A DNA stretch of 64,000 nt from Pseudocercospora fijiensis CIRAD86. Taxonomy: Eukaryota > Ascomycota > Dothideomycetes > Mycosphaerellales > Mycosphaerellaceae. The DNA lies in contig NW_006921554.1 in NCBI RefSeq assembly GCF_000340215.1, forward strand, positions 186,001 to 250,000, in the 5' to 3' direction. Both the position numbers and the translations under genes were made by a program. The notes beneath the pieces were generated by a model. That model was not told the DNA's origin. It did no database searches and was given only the letters and a program-made list of their open reading frames with translations. Of the stretch, positions 13,037-24,595 are shown piece after piece (position 1 is the stretch's first letter; each line of letters begins with the position of its first letter).

Positions 13037-13290
13037 TACCTCTTTCTCGAACGCCGTATCTACCTTAATCCTTACCTCCCTTTAAGATTCCCGATACTGT
13101 TTAGAACGGAGATAGTTAGTAGGCGATAAATTCCTATCCCCTAGTTTCGGGTATTTTAAGATTAAACTATAGAATTTATAGACAATTACTAGTTAACCTT
13201 TTAGATACGAACTCGTATTACAGTAAAATACCCCTTCCGTAAAAAATTTCTAGAATATATCCGTTCGATCCTTACTACCCTATCGTATCG
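13037..13290 (-). pseudogene. hAT transposase copy 1, exon 1
   Basis: Continuation of copy 1 beyond gypsy A; it matches 61265-61515 closely. The minus-strand frame ends VDTAFEKE at the splice donor and, with the intron removed, continues in phase as ATQKEA, as in copy 3. The 5' end of the coding region is not seen because copy 1 stops abruptly at 13290, where inverted copy 2 begins. Confidence 0.7.
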
Positions 13291-13490
13291 GAGCTTATCG
13301 ACTAATTAGAAAAGCTTAAGATCGAAGAAACCTAAGAGCGCGAAGAGAATGCGAAATTTAGTCTAAGCGAGACCCTTATTAGCGATAACGAAGAGGAGGA
13401 GGGCAGAGATAGAAGGCGACTATAGGTCGAGAAGCGGAAGCGTATATAGGCTAAGAGCGACTTAAAGGAGGCGAAGCGTTTACGTAGAAG
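13291..13490 (+). pseudogene. hAT transposase C-terminal fragment, copy 2
   Basis: Encodes the charged C-terminus: ELID, EKLKIEET, an acidic DNEEEEG run and a basic KRKRI and RLRRR tail, collinear with copies 1 and 3. Truncated at the 5' side by the inversion junction. The last codons run into GGTAATATAGC, which is either a stop or a splice donor. Confidence 0.7.
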
Positions 13491-13914
13491 GTAATATAGC
13501 TAGTAGGTATAGCCGGCAAATAGCTATATTTATTAGAGTTTCTATATATAACCGACCTTATAGTCGGCGTATATAGCCGGCGTATATAGCCGGTATACGT
13601 TCCTAGTATGTTTTAAATTCCTAAATAGAGTAGTTACTATAGCAACCTACCCCGCTCGCCTACTACTATTTCTAAATCTCTATTCGCTCTTCCTCTCCTT
13701 CTTCCCTTTCCCTATATTCTAAAATATAAATATACCTTACGCATATAGCCTTACTAAGTCGGCCGCCTCCTCTCCCTATAGCGATTATACTAATTACGAA
13801 TCTAATAAGGGCCTACTAAAACGGTTTAATAAAAGACTATTTAGTTCGGAAGGTAAAAGGCATTTAATATCTTTTTACGATTAAAGGCTTAGAGATTTTC
13901 TATATACTACTAAT

Positions 13915-14484
13915 ATGCCCTCGTCGCCTAAACGCGTATAAAGATACCTTAAGAACTTAGAAAAGGGTAAGAGTAAAGGATACTATATACGGAAAGACTA
14001 TAGCGAGAACGAGATATCGGAAGAGGAAGACTATTCGTAGTATATATAAAGGAAGGGGGTTCCTCGTAAAATAGTATCGAAAAACAAGGCGGCTTCGGCT
14101 AAAGTAGGAAAAAAAAGTAGGCGGACGAAGACTATCCCGAAGAAGAGTTATTCTTCTATAAAGAAAAAGGGTAAAAGCCGGCAATTTAAACTAGGTACTA
14201 TTACCCTTTGCGAGATCTAGAAATTCTAAGATAAAAAGGGGACGGAGCTTTTAATCCTTAAGGCTCCTTTCTAGCGACTCGTCCGAGAAATTATATTAGA
14301 TTTTAAGTCCGGTATACGATTTACGGCTAAGGCGACTAGTGCTCTTTAGGAAGCTATAGAGGCATTTCTTATAACCGAGTTAGAGCTTTCTAACCTTCTT
14401 ACTATCTATACGAAGCGGGTTACTCTTTAATAAAAAGACATATAGCTTTTAGCTAAGATTTAGCGTCGATTTATAGCGGAATAA
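13915..14484 (+). pseudogene. Histone H3-like gene, copy 2 (best preserved; RIP relic)
   Basis: ATG at 13915 to TAA at 14482-14484 is exactly 190 codons with no frameshift; the only faults are TAG/TAA codons. A long basic tail of about 90 residues (MPSSPKRV start, acidic SEEED patch, then KKK and RR clusters) lacks the canonical ARTKQTARKS start. The fold follows in H3 order: KLGTITLCEI, KGTELLI, LKAPF-(Q)-RLVREI, SGIRFTAKATSAL-(Q)-EAIEAFL, TKRVTL and a final KDI-(Q)-LLAKI. A charged DKK insertion before GTELLI differs from canonical H3. The divergent tail and loop suggest an H3 variant or CENP-A-like protein; this is inference. It sits downstream of the hAT transposase on the same strand. 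Confidence 0.85.
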
Positions 14485-15259
14485 TTAGGATTTATATTTA
14501 GCAACTAGACTAATCGCTTCTCCGGCGAACGGCCCCTCTCTTAGCGTAAGCCCTTCGATGCCTTCTCCTTCTCCTTCTCTATTAACGCTCTCTAATTCTC
14601 TATTAATCGCATTGCTAGAGAATATCTACACTACGGTAGGTTTCCCTAGATAGGCCGGCTTTTTAGCAGGAGGAGGCTTCTTTCCGTATCCTTTTACCGG
14701 CTATATATACCGGCTACACCTCTTATTTTAACTCCGCGCCCTACCTAGGTCTAAGGTACGAATTAGAAACCTAGTATATATAGTATTATAGTATTGCTAG
14801 GTAGAATTTACTAGATTCTCCCTATTAAGCGAGTCGCTATTTTACTATACGGCGGATAGGTATTTCTATTTCTAGGCGAGAAAGCTAGTTCGGAATTTAA
14901 TCGAACTACTAAAAGATACCTATATTATAGTAGGCTACCTTTATTACGCCGACTATTTATTAAAAGGAGGCTTTCGCCGTTTCCTATACCGGCTATAGAC
15001 ACTAGCTACATTTTAAAGTTTGCCGTTCTTACCTCTTTTAGCCGTGCCTACCTTCTTTACTTACTATAACGTTACTCTACTATAGGCTTACGCGAAGCTT
15101 ACTTAGTTGCCTAGCGATACCGCGTTACTACTCCTCTCGCCGTATATAATCTTCGTATCGTTACCTATACTTCTACGCTCTATATCTACTACCTCTACTA
15201 TACCTCCGCTCCGTACGCGCCTTTCTATACCTTTATAACGCACCTTTTTACTAATTCGA
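14485..15259. other. Region between the two H3 relics
   Basis: No recognised product. A plus-strand frame with few stops runs from about 14850 toward the second H3 gene and may be its upstream coding part. CCGGCTA repeats occur at 14697-14726 (between a GTATCC donor-like and CTAG acceptor-like site) and at 14982-14994. Confidence 0.35.
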
Positions 15260-15942
15260 CGACTTTTATAATAGCGAATCTACTCGACTAAATTTAGAAG
15301 GATCGTAAGAAGGGCCCTACCGCTACCTAGGATCGTAATATAACTAAACCTAGTAGAAAGAGTATAGTATATTTACGTAAGATAGCTGCTACCGCTACCG
15401 GTCGCGCTAGTTAAAAGTAGACTATAGGTAAGGCTCCGCGTAAGACGACGGTAGGTAAGATTCTACGTAAGACGACGACGAATACTTCTACTACTAGTAG
15501 CAATAATCGTAGTAAGCGTCGATAGCGCCTAGGAGTAAGTTTTCTCTATAGCTAGTAGCTATAGCCGGTAGTATAGCCGGTAGCGTAGCCGGCATCTTTA
15601 CTCCTTTTTACTAATCCTTCTTTAGCCGTAGCCCTTCGTAAGATTCGGAGGTATTAGAGAGGTAACAAGCTCCTTATTCCTAAAGCTCCCTTCTAGCAAC
15701 TTATTTACGAAATTGCTATCTTCTATTAAGCTAATCTTCGCTTTTAGAGATCCGTAATCGAGGCCCTTTAAGAGGCTATAGAAGCCTACCTAATTCGTAT
15801 CTTCGAATATATATTTCTTTCCTACCTCTTTTCGAACTATACTAATACTATTTCAGCTATCTAACTTATAGCTATTTACGCTAAGCGTATTACGATAATA
15901 TAGAAGGATTTTATCGCCCTCGATTAGATTCTTACTAGCTAG
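15260..15942 (+). pseudogene. Second histone H3 relic (canonical-like tail, two introns)
   Basis: The plus-strand frame at about 15290-15534 gives a Lys/Arg/Thr-rich tail containing TIGKAPRKTT, close to the STGGKAPRK motif of canonical H3. After a predicted intron (15535-15625) the fold reads VALRKIRRY, KLLIPKAPF-(Q)-QL, a RF and EALQEAIEAYL block, then after a second intron ending at 15856 IAIYAKRITI and a KDF segment. His in AIHAKR is Tyr here, as expected from RIP. The phase across intron 1 does not fit perfectly, so a small indel is likely. It differs clearly from the hAT-linked H3 and its start is not fixed. Confidence 0.72.
15535..15625 (+). other. Predicted intron in second H3 relic, filled with CCGG repeats
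   Basis: Opens GTAAGTTTTC, has TACTAAT 13 bases before the acceptor and ends CTTCTTTAG. The middle (15545-15592) is four variants of AGCCGGTAG. It lies where the H3 tail meets the fold. Confidence 0.7.
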
Positions 15943-16309
15943 AATGTCTTTATTCGCTAGGGTAATAGATAGCGTAGTTGTTCTTAGTATCCTCTATAAG
16001 CGTTTCTATACGTAAAATATAGCGCTATATAGCGCGCTCTATGTACTCTCTAGGCATATATATATATAGTATAATATACTTTCTTAGGCATATAGAATTA
16101 AAGTCTTCGGAAATTCTATTAGTACTGGTTTTATAAAGGGCATGCTTTAAGTTGCGTATATATCCTTATACTTCTTAGAAACCGATAAATCCTATAGTTC
16201 GAACCTACTAATCCTATAGTTTCTTAGCAAACCGAACTAAACTAACCCGGAATTTTAGCTTAGTAAACCAACCTAACCTAACCCGAACTACTACGGCGTC
16301 TAATAAAAG
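15943..16309. other. Non-coding or unidentified stretch
   Basis: No frame recognised. Contains a TA-dinucleotide run near 16051-16063 and short CCTAAC repeats around 16240-16280. Confidence 0.4.
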
Positions 16310-18556
16310 CAGGTACTCTAGAGCCTTCCTATACCTCGTATCGTAACCTATACTTCCTAGTTTAGAAGTAAACGGCTCCTAAGGAACCTTAGAAGTATCG
16401 TCTAATTAACACGGCTTAGAAGTTTAATATAGTTATAATTAGAGATACTAACCTTCCCCTAGAGACCGATAGGTTCTTAGAAGCCTTTACTAACTATATA
16501 GTAGCCTCCCTAGTTAATATATTCTCGGGATATAACTAGATTCCCCTTTATCCTAATAGCTAAGATCTTACTAGCTTCGAAACCTCTTTTAGGCTATATA
16601 GGTAGACTACGCTTCCCTAAGGCGCGACTAATTCTATAGCCTAGTTCGTTCGTATTATAAACTAGGTCCTCGCCGCCTATATCTCCTATATAGCGATACT
16701 ATTCCTCGACGATATTAGTATTAAAGGCCCTAGAACTAGATATAATAATAAAGAGGTAGAGTCTAGTATTCGTAGGTTCTTTCTCGAGTATATCTAGAAC
16801 CTCGATAGTATCCTATACGATCTATAGCGAGCTAACTTAATAGTATATAGAGAAAAGCTTTAGCTTCTATATAAGCGAATAAATATTATTAGGGTTGTAA
16901 ATAATAAGAAAGGCCGCTATTCTAATAATATACGGGTCCTAAAAATCGTTTCCTAGCCTAATCCTACCTATTAGAAAGATATTCGGATCTAGCTTAGAGT
17001 AGTCTTCTACTTCTATATCTAGGTCGAGAACTTTATATTAGTATATAAGCCTCTATAAGCCTTGCTTAAGAAGCATACTAGGTTCGAATAGACCTCTATA
17101 TACTAAGCCGCTAAGAATAAGGTTACTAAAGTATTTATTAGTATACTAGTACTTATATCTATTAACTACTTAGAGGGTGCTAGCTTACTAATCGTTACTA
17201 TCGACTCGAGCGGAGAAGTCTATAGAGAGATAGTAATATAGTATAATTATAAGGAGCTATCTTTACGTTATCCTATAAGGTAGAAGTCCGGACTATAGAA
17301 ACCTATCTAGGCTTAGTACGATACTAGTAAGCGAGAATGCCTTAGAGTCTATAAGGCTCTTTAGAAGTTCCGGACCTAGCTATTTAGTATATTCTTCCGC
17401 CTAGAGGTCGATACTTAGATACTAGTTTATCAACTTAACTATATAGCCTCTAATCTACCTAACTTAGTAATAGCTTAATAGGTTGCCTAGATCTATTTAT
17501 TTAAATTCGACGTTTTCTATATTCCTAAGAAGAAACACTCTAGACTAGATAGGCTCTCGAGAAGGCTCGATATAGAATAGGATATCGCCGAAATAGTTAG
17601 AAAAGAGGACGTCGATAATGTTATCGATCGTACCTTATTTACTACCTTGTCTATTAATACTATAGTAGTACTTACTAAAGACTAACCTAGAGATAGCCCT
17701 ACCGTAGAAGACTACGATAGTAATAACTAGCCCGATACTAAGGTATATAAATAAGATAGGGGGGATATCCTTAATAGGATCTACTCGGACGACTCCTATT
17801 ATATCGCCTACTTTCTAACCTATATAAAGAGAGTATCTAGACTGTTAAAGAGCTAGTACTATCGTATAGTTCGCTAATCCCGGAGAATCCTAATTAAGGA
17901 TCGTACTCTTTAGCGATAGGCTATAATTAATACGCCTCTTTAGCGAGTTATTAATAACCTAGTAGCTTAATACGAAATCCTTTAGGCTATCTATAAAGAG
18001 CTTAGCTACTAGGCGGCGGAGGGCACTTTTAATATCCTTCGACGGCGCTACTAGTAGGATAGCGTATAGGCTAATGTTTCTCGTTACTATAAGAGCTATC
18101 CTAAGTATAACTTTAGGAATAGCTACTAACGACTAGGAGAACTCTATATCCCCGCTATATAGTCTATTAGGGAACGTTAGTACGGCGATATAGTCTATTT
18201 TAGCTATAGGAATAACTTATATATTATCCGCGAAGGCCTTTCTCGATAGCCGGAGGCCTACCTTTACTATAAGGGCTATAGTTCTATTAAGGCCTATAAT
18301 ATTGCTACGTTCCTATTCTAGGATCTATTCTATAGATAGGGATCGCCCTATAAGATCGTCTTAGATAATGCCCCTACTAATATAGCTAAAGAAGTTAAGG
18401 CTTTACTAACCTCGTATAGTACGAAGAACGTTCGTATCTCCTCGTACTATTCTTAGTCTAATACCGTTATTAAGCGAGGCTACTAGTCGTTAATTAATAC
18501 CCTATCTAATTTAACTAATAAAAGGGATAAGAAGGCTACTATTTCGTTACGAAAAC
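16310..18556 (+). pseudogene. Gypsy family B pol fragment (RT, RNase H, integrase)
   Basis: Plus-strand frame collinear with the pol of gypsy B at 34815-38561. RT part 16310-16800 with FLDDISIKGP near 16710; RNase H 17195-17590 starting TIDSSGE and containing KRECLRVYKAL; integrase finger region about 17990-18110 (one Cys-Cys motif read as YYKSYPKY), core 18190-18540 with IVLDNAPTN and then RISSYYS-(Q)-SN. No LTRs, Gag or ORF3 are attached; the 5' end is cut inside the RT domain and the 3' end inside integrase. More heavily mutated than gypsy B itself. Confidence 0.85.
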
Positions 18557-18566
18557 CTTTTTACTA

Positions 18567-18720
18567 ATCGCGACGATCCTATTAATCCTATCGATTCTAA
18601 GCGATCTTAAGCGATCCTAAGCGATCCTAAGCGACCTAACTCGCGCCTAGATCCTTAGGATCGCTTAGAATCGATAGGATTATCGCGATCGCTTAGGATC
18701 GCTTAGGATCGTGTAGGATT
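18567..18720. repeat. Inverted repeat with tandem GATCCTAAGC units
   Basis: A perfect 23-bp inverted repeat (18584-18606 with 18659-18681, 52-base loop). Its arms adjoin tandem 10-mers GATCCTAAGC (18603-18634) and their reverse complement GCTTAGGATC (18689-18711). It lies exactly between the gypsy B fragment and the Plavaka relic. Confidence 0.75.
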
Positions 18721-18989
18721 ATATATAGGAAATTTTATATATATAGGATCGCCTAGGTCGCTAGCGGTCGTAATCGTTAGTATTTATATTATTCGTATAT
18801 TACTATATTAATACTTATTAACTCGTCGACTAAGTCGACTAGTAGTCGACTCGGTTTAAACTAGAATATACTAGTAGTGCTGTAGGTTTGTGACTATTAC
18901 TATTAACCGTCGTAGGTTACTATACCCTATCTTATACGTTTTCTATTACTTACGAAATTATTATTCGCCGCCTTAGTATTATTATCCTC
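18721..18989. other. AT-rich spacer
   Basis: No frame or named motif seen; short GTCGACTAGTAGTCGAC palindrome near 18835-18852. Confidence 0.35.
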
Positions 18990-21900
18990 TATATTTCGGA
19001 GGCGTAATTTCTTTATACTCTACTCCGCTCGTTACTATTTTATTACTCGCCTATAAGCCTTTATAGCTCGTATTTCTTTATCCTCCTATTTCTTATCGTA
19101 ATCTATATTATACGTTTCGAAGTCTACTATACTATTAATATAGTAAGTCCTATAAGGGGCGCCTTTGTCTATAGGTACGGCGTATAATATATAATATACT
19201 AGCGGTAGGCTATATATCCGTCGCCCTTAAAGTCTACTATAGTATAGCGAGAGATGCCGTAGCCGAATTCTCGTTAGACTATACGTATCCTAGTACTCGC
19301 TCTTATCGTTAATATAGTTATAAAGCTTAATAAAAACGCTAGTAACGGGCCTCTATTTAGTTCTAAACCCTTTCCTATATTTAATTATATTTCTATACTA
19401 ATTAAGATTACGTATTTTAGCTACGCTAGTAGGCGACTACCGAATCGAACTACTAATTTATTAATAGTTTCTACCGAGTCGACGCTATACTCCTATACCT
19501 ATATAAAATTATAACGTCTATTACCGCAGAGCCCCTCCTAGTTTAGTATATATCTCGCGAAGTTAGCTAATACTACGTCTAGATATTCTACGTCGTTACC
19601 CGTAGGCTTCTAGTATCGGATTCTACTATAGAAGTAGATCTCTATATCTAGGACGTATATATAGTCCGTTACGATATCGTTAGGGTCGGCTACGGTACTT
19701 AATACGCTATTCTTATTAGGGGTACCCTATTACTATATAAATACTATAATCGCTTACCTAAAATTGCGACCTAGGATCTCTTCTATTATAGCTATAGCCT
19801 CCCTTATCGTAATCTACTTTACTAATTTCTTACCGTTCCTCTATTCCTTAGGCTAGTATCCTAGGATATCCTCTACTAGCCGTACTATAGTTAGCATTAT
19901 TAGCTATTATATATATTCTTTAACTATACAAGCGTTTGCGTAAATTAGTATTTATTCTTTATCGTCTTCGGCCTATATATTTAATCTATTAGCATCGCTT
20001 TCTAGTATACTTTCTTCCTAGCTAGCCTTCTTATTTGTTAGGCAAAATGTAAGCTTAAGTAGTTTATAGTATTTGTACTCGAAATAGCTAGTATTTAAGT
20101 CGAGAAGATTACCGAGCGTCTTAATATAGCTTAGGATATGTGTTATGTCGTGGAATTTCGGTATATTAAAGTGCCCTTCTATTTGTATTATTATTAGCTC
20201 GTCCGCTTTATTATCCTCGTCTATTATAACCGTATCGTCGTTATTTAAATCGTCCGTTCTTCGCGTAGTAGCCTTCGCCTTCCGCTAGGCCCTCTTCTAT
20301 GCCTTTATTACCCTATATAGGCGAAACACATTCTTCTATTCGTTTATCCGGTATAATACTATCCTTAGGTACTTTACTATTTCGTCGTTATAGTATCTAT
20401 ATATCGCTAGAATAGTAAAGTCTACTAGTATACGTAGGAATCTTATCGCCTACGGTTAACGTACCTCCTTAGGTAGTGGTAGAAATACGACTAGTAGGAC
20501 TTGTAGGACGCTTTGCTGCTCTTAGCCTATCTACTAAGTTACGGTCGAGTAGTGGTAGAATTCGCTAAGGTCGGTATATATAGGTATATACGCAAATACT
20601 TTGTCTAGTATCGTATCGATAATCCCCTATACTACTATTTTTCCTATCTTTTCTACTTTAGTAGATAGGCCCCTACTTAGGGTCGGGTCGGCAACTAGTC
20701 GGTATCTCCTCGTCTTTATATAGCTTATCTTCTCTACTAGTAGGTCCGTAGTCTATTAGATTACATATATTAGTACTCCCTTTAGTAGCTAGTATAGTAT
20801 TATTATGTCTACTACTTGATACCGGTAGATATCGACGTATTTCTAGGGCTATATAAAGCAATCGATATTATAGACGTTCTATAGATCCTTCGCTATATAT
20901 TCGCCTTTACGTTACCCTAGATATCGCTACTTCGTATAGTCGCATAACCGCTATTCTACTATAATATCGAGCTGCTCTCGTTCTATTAGATATACTAGGC
21001 AACTTGTGTTGTGTATATTTGTATTAACTCCGGTAATCGTAACTTGTTCTTTATAATTAACTAATACTACCGCTAAGATTAGAAAGTACTTATACGTCGC
21101 GCTATCTACGTAAATAATATCCTAGCCTTCGCTATCGGCTACTTTTATAGCAAGTCGAAAGATCTACGCTAGGGATGTGTAATATGTACTATTTCTAGTA
21201 GAATTGTCGCTATCCTTAACGACCGGTAGTAGTCCGAGTAAGATCGTACCGGGTCTATTATTCGCGTTACGTACTCGTATATATAGGTTTCCGATAGTAA
21301 GGTATACTAGGTATACTATTAGATTACCTTAGTAGTTAGTTATCTGCGTTTTATTAGTTAATACGATTAGAGGTACAATCGTTACGCCGTCTATATTTAT
21401 CTTAGTTTAGGTCTCCTACTACTAGTCTACTAACGCTATATTAGAGTAGATTCGCCTTAGTAGATCGTTAGTCGTCTACGCTCGATATAGCTCGTATACT
21501 AGATTATTCTTAAAGCTGGTATAACCTGTTGAGAATCTGGCTGCCTTTTTAACCGATCGGTATCGTAATAATAGTTCCGTACTACCGTAACTCGTTCGAA
21601 TTATCGGAAGGCATAGCTTTCGAACTTTTATTTTACCTAATACCCTCGATAGGGATATACCGCCGGCTTATAGCTTCGATATTATAGCCTTCACGCCTTT
21701 CTAGCTTAGTAAATTGTATACTAGTACTAGCCTCTCGTCTTTAAAAAGCCTTATAATTATATATCTAGATATTCTTTCTCTCTTTAAGAATTACGTAAAG
21801 CTTATATCGAATATAACTTAAATATTCCGTATTCGCCTAATATATTTTATATCTATACTTAAATACTACTTAAATGTTAGTCGCCTATATTTACTCGACT

Positions 21901-22200
21901 ATAGTAAACCGTAATTAAGCCTTGCCTAGCTATAGGCTTGCTAGTGGTATAGCTAGTATATTCGGTAGGTATATCGATATCGTCCGCGGTACGGTAGCCT
22001 TTTAATAATAGCCGTAATCTTATCGACTTCTAGCTTCCTAGTATTATTATCGTTCTAGCGGTAGTTGCCTATACGCTCTCTATTTCCTCTTCGTCTACTA
22101 CGCTATCCTATATATCTAATTCCGAAGATTTGAGATATCTATTTAACTTAATACTATCTCTACTTCCTTTATACTCCTATAGCGCTAGTACTATTAGGGC
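18990..22200 (-). pseudogene. Plavaka-type (CMC superfamily) transposase relic
   Basis: The minus-strand frame at 21440-21060 matches the core of fungal Plavaka transposases: KINIDGVTIVPLIVLTN, then YLVYLTIGN, IRVRNANNRPGTILLG and a following segment that in the family holds the YPEQ region. Further on (20190-20040) HFNIPKFHDITHILSYIK and a FEYKYYK block fit the later conserved His-rich part. Ends are approximate. Stops are TAG/TAA of the RIP kind. The TIRs were not identified; the inverted repeat at 18567-18720 is close to the 3' end but not proven to belong to it. Confidence 0.75.
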
Positions 22201-23689
22201 TAAAATTATTGCTAGAATAGCTTCTATTATGCTTTCTTTATTTGCCTCTTACTACGTGCCTTCTACTATCGAACTGTCGTCGGCTTATTCGCCGCTCTAG
22301 TCCCTACCCTAGATCGTATATAAGCTAAGTCGGGCTCGCTTCGTAGTATTGTTTATAGTAGAATCGTACTCGGCAAATTCTTATAGTAGAACGCGTTTCT
22401 CGTATTTGTTCCTATATTGCCTATAGCTATAGTAGCTTTTAAGTAGCTAGTTATATAGACTAAATTCGATATAGTAAGACATTACGGTATATATAGCTAG
22501 CTTTCGATAATACGCGTTATTATTATAGGTTTGTCGACGTCTATAAAGTTACGAAGGCTCTTTAGCCCTACCCTAAGTCGAGTACTTAGCAAATCCTTCG
22601 TACTACTAGGAAGTTAGGCCTAAGTCGGGATCCGACTCGGTATCGTCTCGTAGCCTACGGATTCGGTAAAAACTCGGATTTATCTCGATCGATTATAAGT
22701 TACTCTAATAACTTTAATACTTCTTACGATTATGTTTTAAAGTAGCCTATAGTATAGAATATACTAGTTACTTCGAGTACTAGTTATATACTAATTTATA
22801 CGCCGACTTAGCGTTCGACTCGGCTATTAGTACGGCCTAATTATAAAATTAAAACTAAATATAAACGACCGTACTATAATTTAACTATATTCCTATATAT
22901 CTCCTAACGCCCTAAGGCCTATATATTATCCTATAAATACGTTATATATATTTAATTCTATATACGTAAAAAAGTAATATTGCTCTAGTTTAATACTATC
23001 CTATAGTATTATCTAGTACGGTAAACTCGCTCGGTACTACTAGACTTCGCCCGGCTATATCTTAGCTAGGTTATAGTTATAAGTAAGATAAACGAATAGC
23101 GCTCGAGTAACTAAGTATTACTTAGACGACTTAGTAACGACGTCGTTCCGGATAGCAACTAATAGGCGGATTAGGGCAAGTCTAAGGCCTTATAGGCTCG
23201 CGATAGTAACGCCTAGTAGGCTTATAATAGTAACGCCTCGCAGACTCGCGGCAGTTACGACTAGCATATCGGTACGCCTATTAGATAGAAATATAAAGTA
23301 ACAAGTCTTATCCTATCGACTCTACTCGATTCTTATATATATATACTATTATATAGACCTATATACCGACTAATTAGTATTAAACTATATCTTAACCCCT
23401 AGCGTAGCCTAGTATCGGGTCTTATATTACTCGTAGGATAATGCGCTAGTTATCCGCTCCCTAGCTAATAGTACTATTCTATTAGCTAGAGCCTACGGAT
23501 CTAACCGGCTTTAGGGTTTAGGGTATTAAAGTCGGCGAGGTATATTTTCGATTAGTATCGAATTACTCTAATACTAGTACTAGACTATATCTTCGACGTA
23601 GCGAGATCTATAGCTAATCGTATAGATATAGGTGCTTTAGCCGGATATTACCTACCCGCTCGCCTATACTAAATAGGATATTAAGAGGT
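22201..23689. other. Unidentified RIP-degraded sequence
   Basis: No family recognised in six frames by eye. Strong CpA/TpG depletion. Contains short direct repeats of TAACGCCT and CTCGCG near 23190-23250. Confidence 0.35.
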
Positions 23690-24215
23690 ATAAATTAGAG
23701 AAAATCGGCTTTCTATACTAGTAGGACGGGGAGGGTAATAATGCTTACGTCTACTACTTTCTAGTCCGTAGCTATTATACTACCCTTAGTGCCTCTTTTA
23801 ATTTTATAGGCTAGTTCGCTAATAAGGATCTACTACTCGATCGTATATACCTAGAAGACTAGTTTATATACCTCCTATACGATCTAGTTCTAGCTAATAC
23901 TAAGATTGCCGACTATATTATATTTCCGGTTAGTAGTATATTAGACTAGGATAATAGTAATACTCGTACTATTGCTATAGTCCGCTACTATAACGAGTAG
24001 TACGTCGATAGTATATTTAGCTATACGTTTTACTATAACTAAAATGTTAAGCTACCGCTAACCCTAAGTAGGACGAACGTTTACTATAGTCGGCCTAAGA
24101 TAGTATTACGTACTACCGTAGGTTAGCGTACGAGCATTGCTAGCCTAGTATAGACATATATATTATTAATAAATAGCGTTACTAAATTCGGGGTCGATTA
24201 ATAATTTTAGGTAGA
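23690..24215 (+). pseudogene. Unidentified coding relic
   Basis: A plus-strand frame of about 175 codons in which nearly all stops are TAG/TAA of the Gln/Trp type, with protein-like composition (for example YKLEKIGFLY, then DGEGNNAYVYYFLVRS). I do not recognise the family. It could be cargo or part of an unidentified transposon. Confidence 0.35.
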
Positions 24216-24361
24216 TTAATAATACAACTCGGCTTTCCCGAGCTAGCCTATACTTTTTAGTAATGCTATAAATATATAAATCTTATATCCTTCCTTACTA
24301 TAATGCCCTTTAGCCGCTACGAGTTTAAATTATTGTCCTAACTACTATACTAGTATTTTAC

Positions 24362-24595
24362 GACTACTACTACTAGCCCCGACTCGCTACGGATAGCCTA
24401 TTTAGTTACGATACGTATTAGTTCTATACTAATTTAGGTCCCGCTATCTAGTTTCCTTATCTAATCTAGCCTCCCGGCTACTAGATCTATATCCTATTAC
24501 TACTGCTACTAGCCCTAACTCGCGGCGGATAGCCTAATTAGTCTCGACTCGTACGAGTTCCGCACTACTTTAGGTCCCGCTATCTAGTTTCTCGT
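24362..24595. repeat. Two diverged tandem units of about 135 bp
   Basis: 24362-24460 and 24498-24592 share CTACTRCTACTAGCCC, GGATAGCCTA and TTTAGGTCCCGCTATCTAG in the same order. Confidence 0.75.

Larger units (their letters stand above)
1..13290 (-). mobile_element. hAT transposon copy 1 (interrupted by gypsy A; left end outside window)
   Basis: Positions 1-3583 and 13037-13290 together match the copy at 58158-61515 nearly end to end, and positions 1 to about 1440 match 13291-14688 in reverse complement. The element reads on the minus strand: transposase first, then a histone H3-like gene. A 9.45-kb LTR element sits in transposase intron 1. The match between copies 1 and 2 stops at base 1 only because the window starts there, so the true end and any terminal inverted repeat lie to the left. 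Heavy RIP throughout. Confidence 0.85.
13291..14688 (+). mobile_element. hAT copy 2, partial and inverted relative to copy 1
   Basis: Reverse complement of positions 1 to about 1440 with C/T and G/A differences. It starts inside the C-terminal part of the transposase and runs through the H3-like gene. The junction with copy 1 at 13290/13291 is abrupt. It may extend beyond 14688 but the matching part of copy 1 lies outside the window. Confidence 0.8.

Noticed and set aside
13957..14184. 75-codon minus-strand open frame
   Set aside because: Antisense of the basic tail of the H3-like gene.
1..14688. 1.4-kb terminal inverted repeats of one giant DNA transposon
   Set aside because: Both arms carry the transposase C-terminus and H3 gene and copy 1 continues into a full transposase, so two inverted hAT copies explain it better.
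16310..18556. A copia-type element
   Set aside because: Domain order RT, RNase H, integrase and close match to gypsy B pol make it Ty3/gypsy.
20673..20861. 62-codon minus-strand open frame
   Set aside because: Lies within the Plavaka relic; may be a piece of it but not a separate gene.
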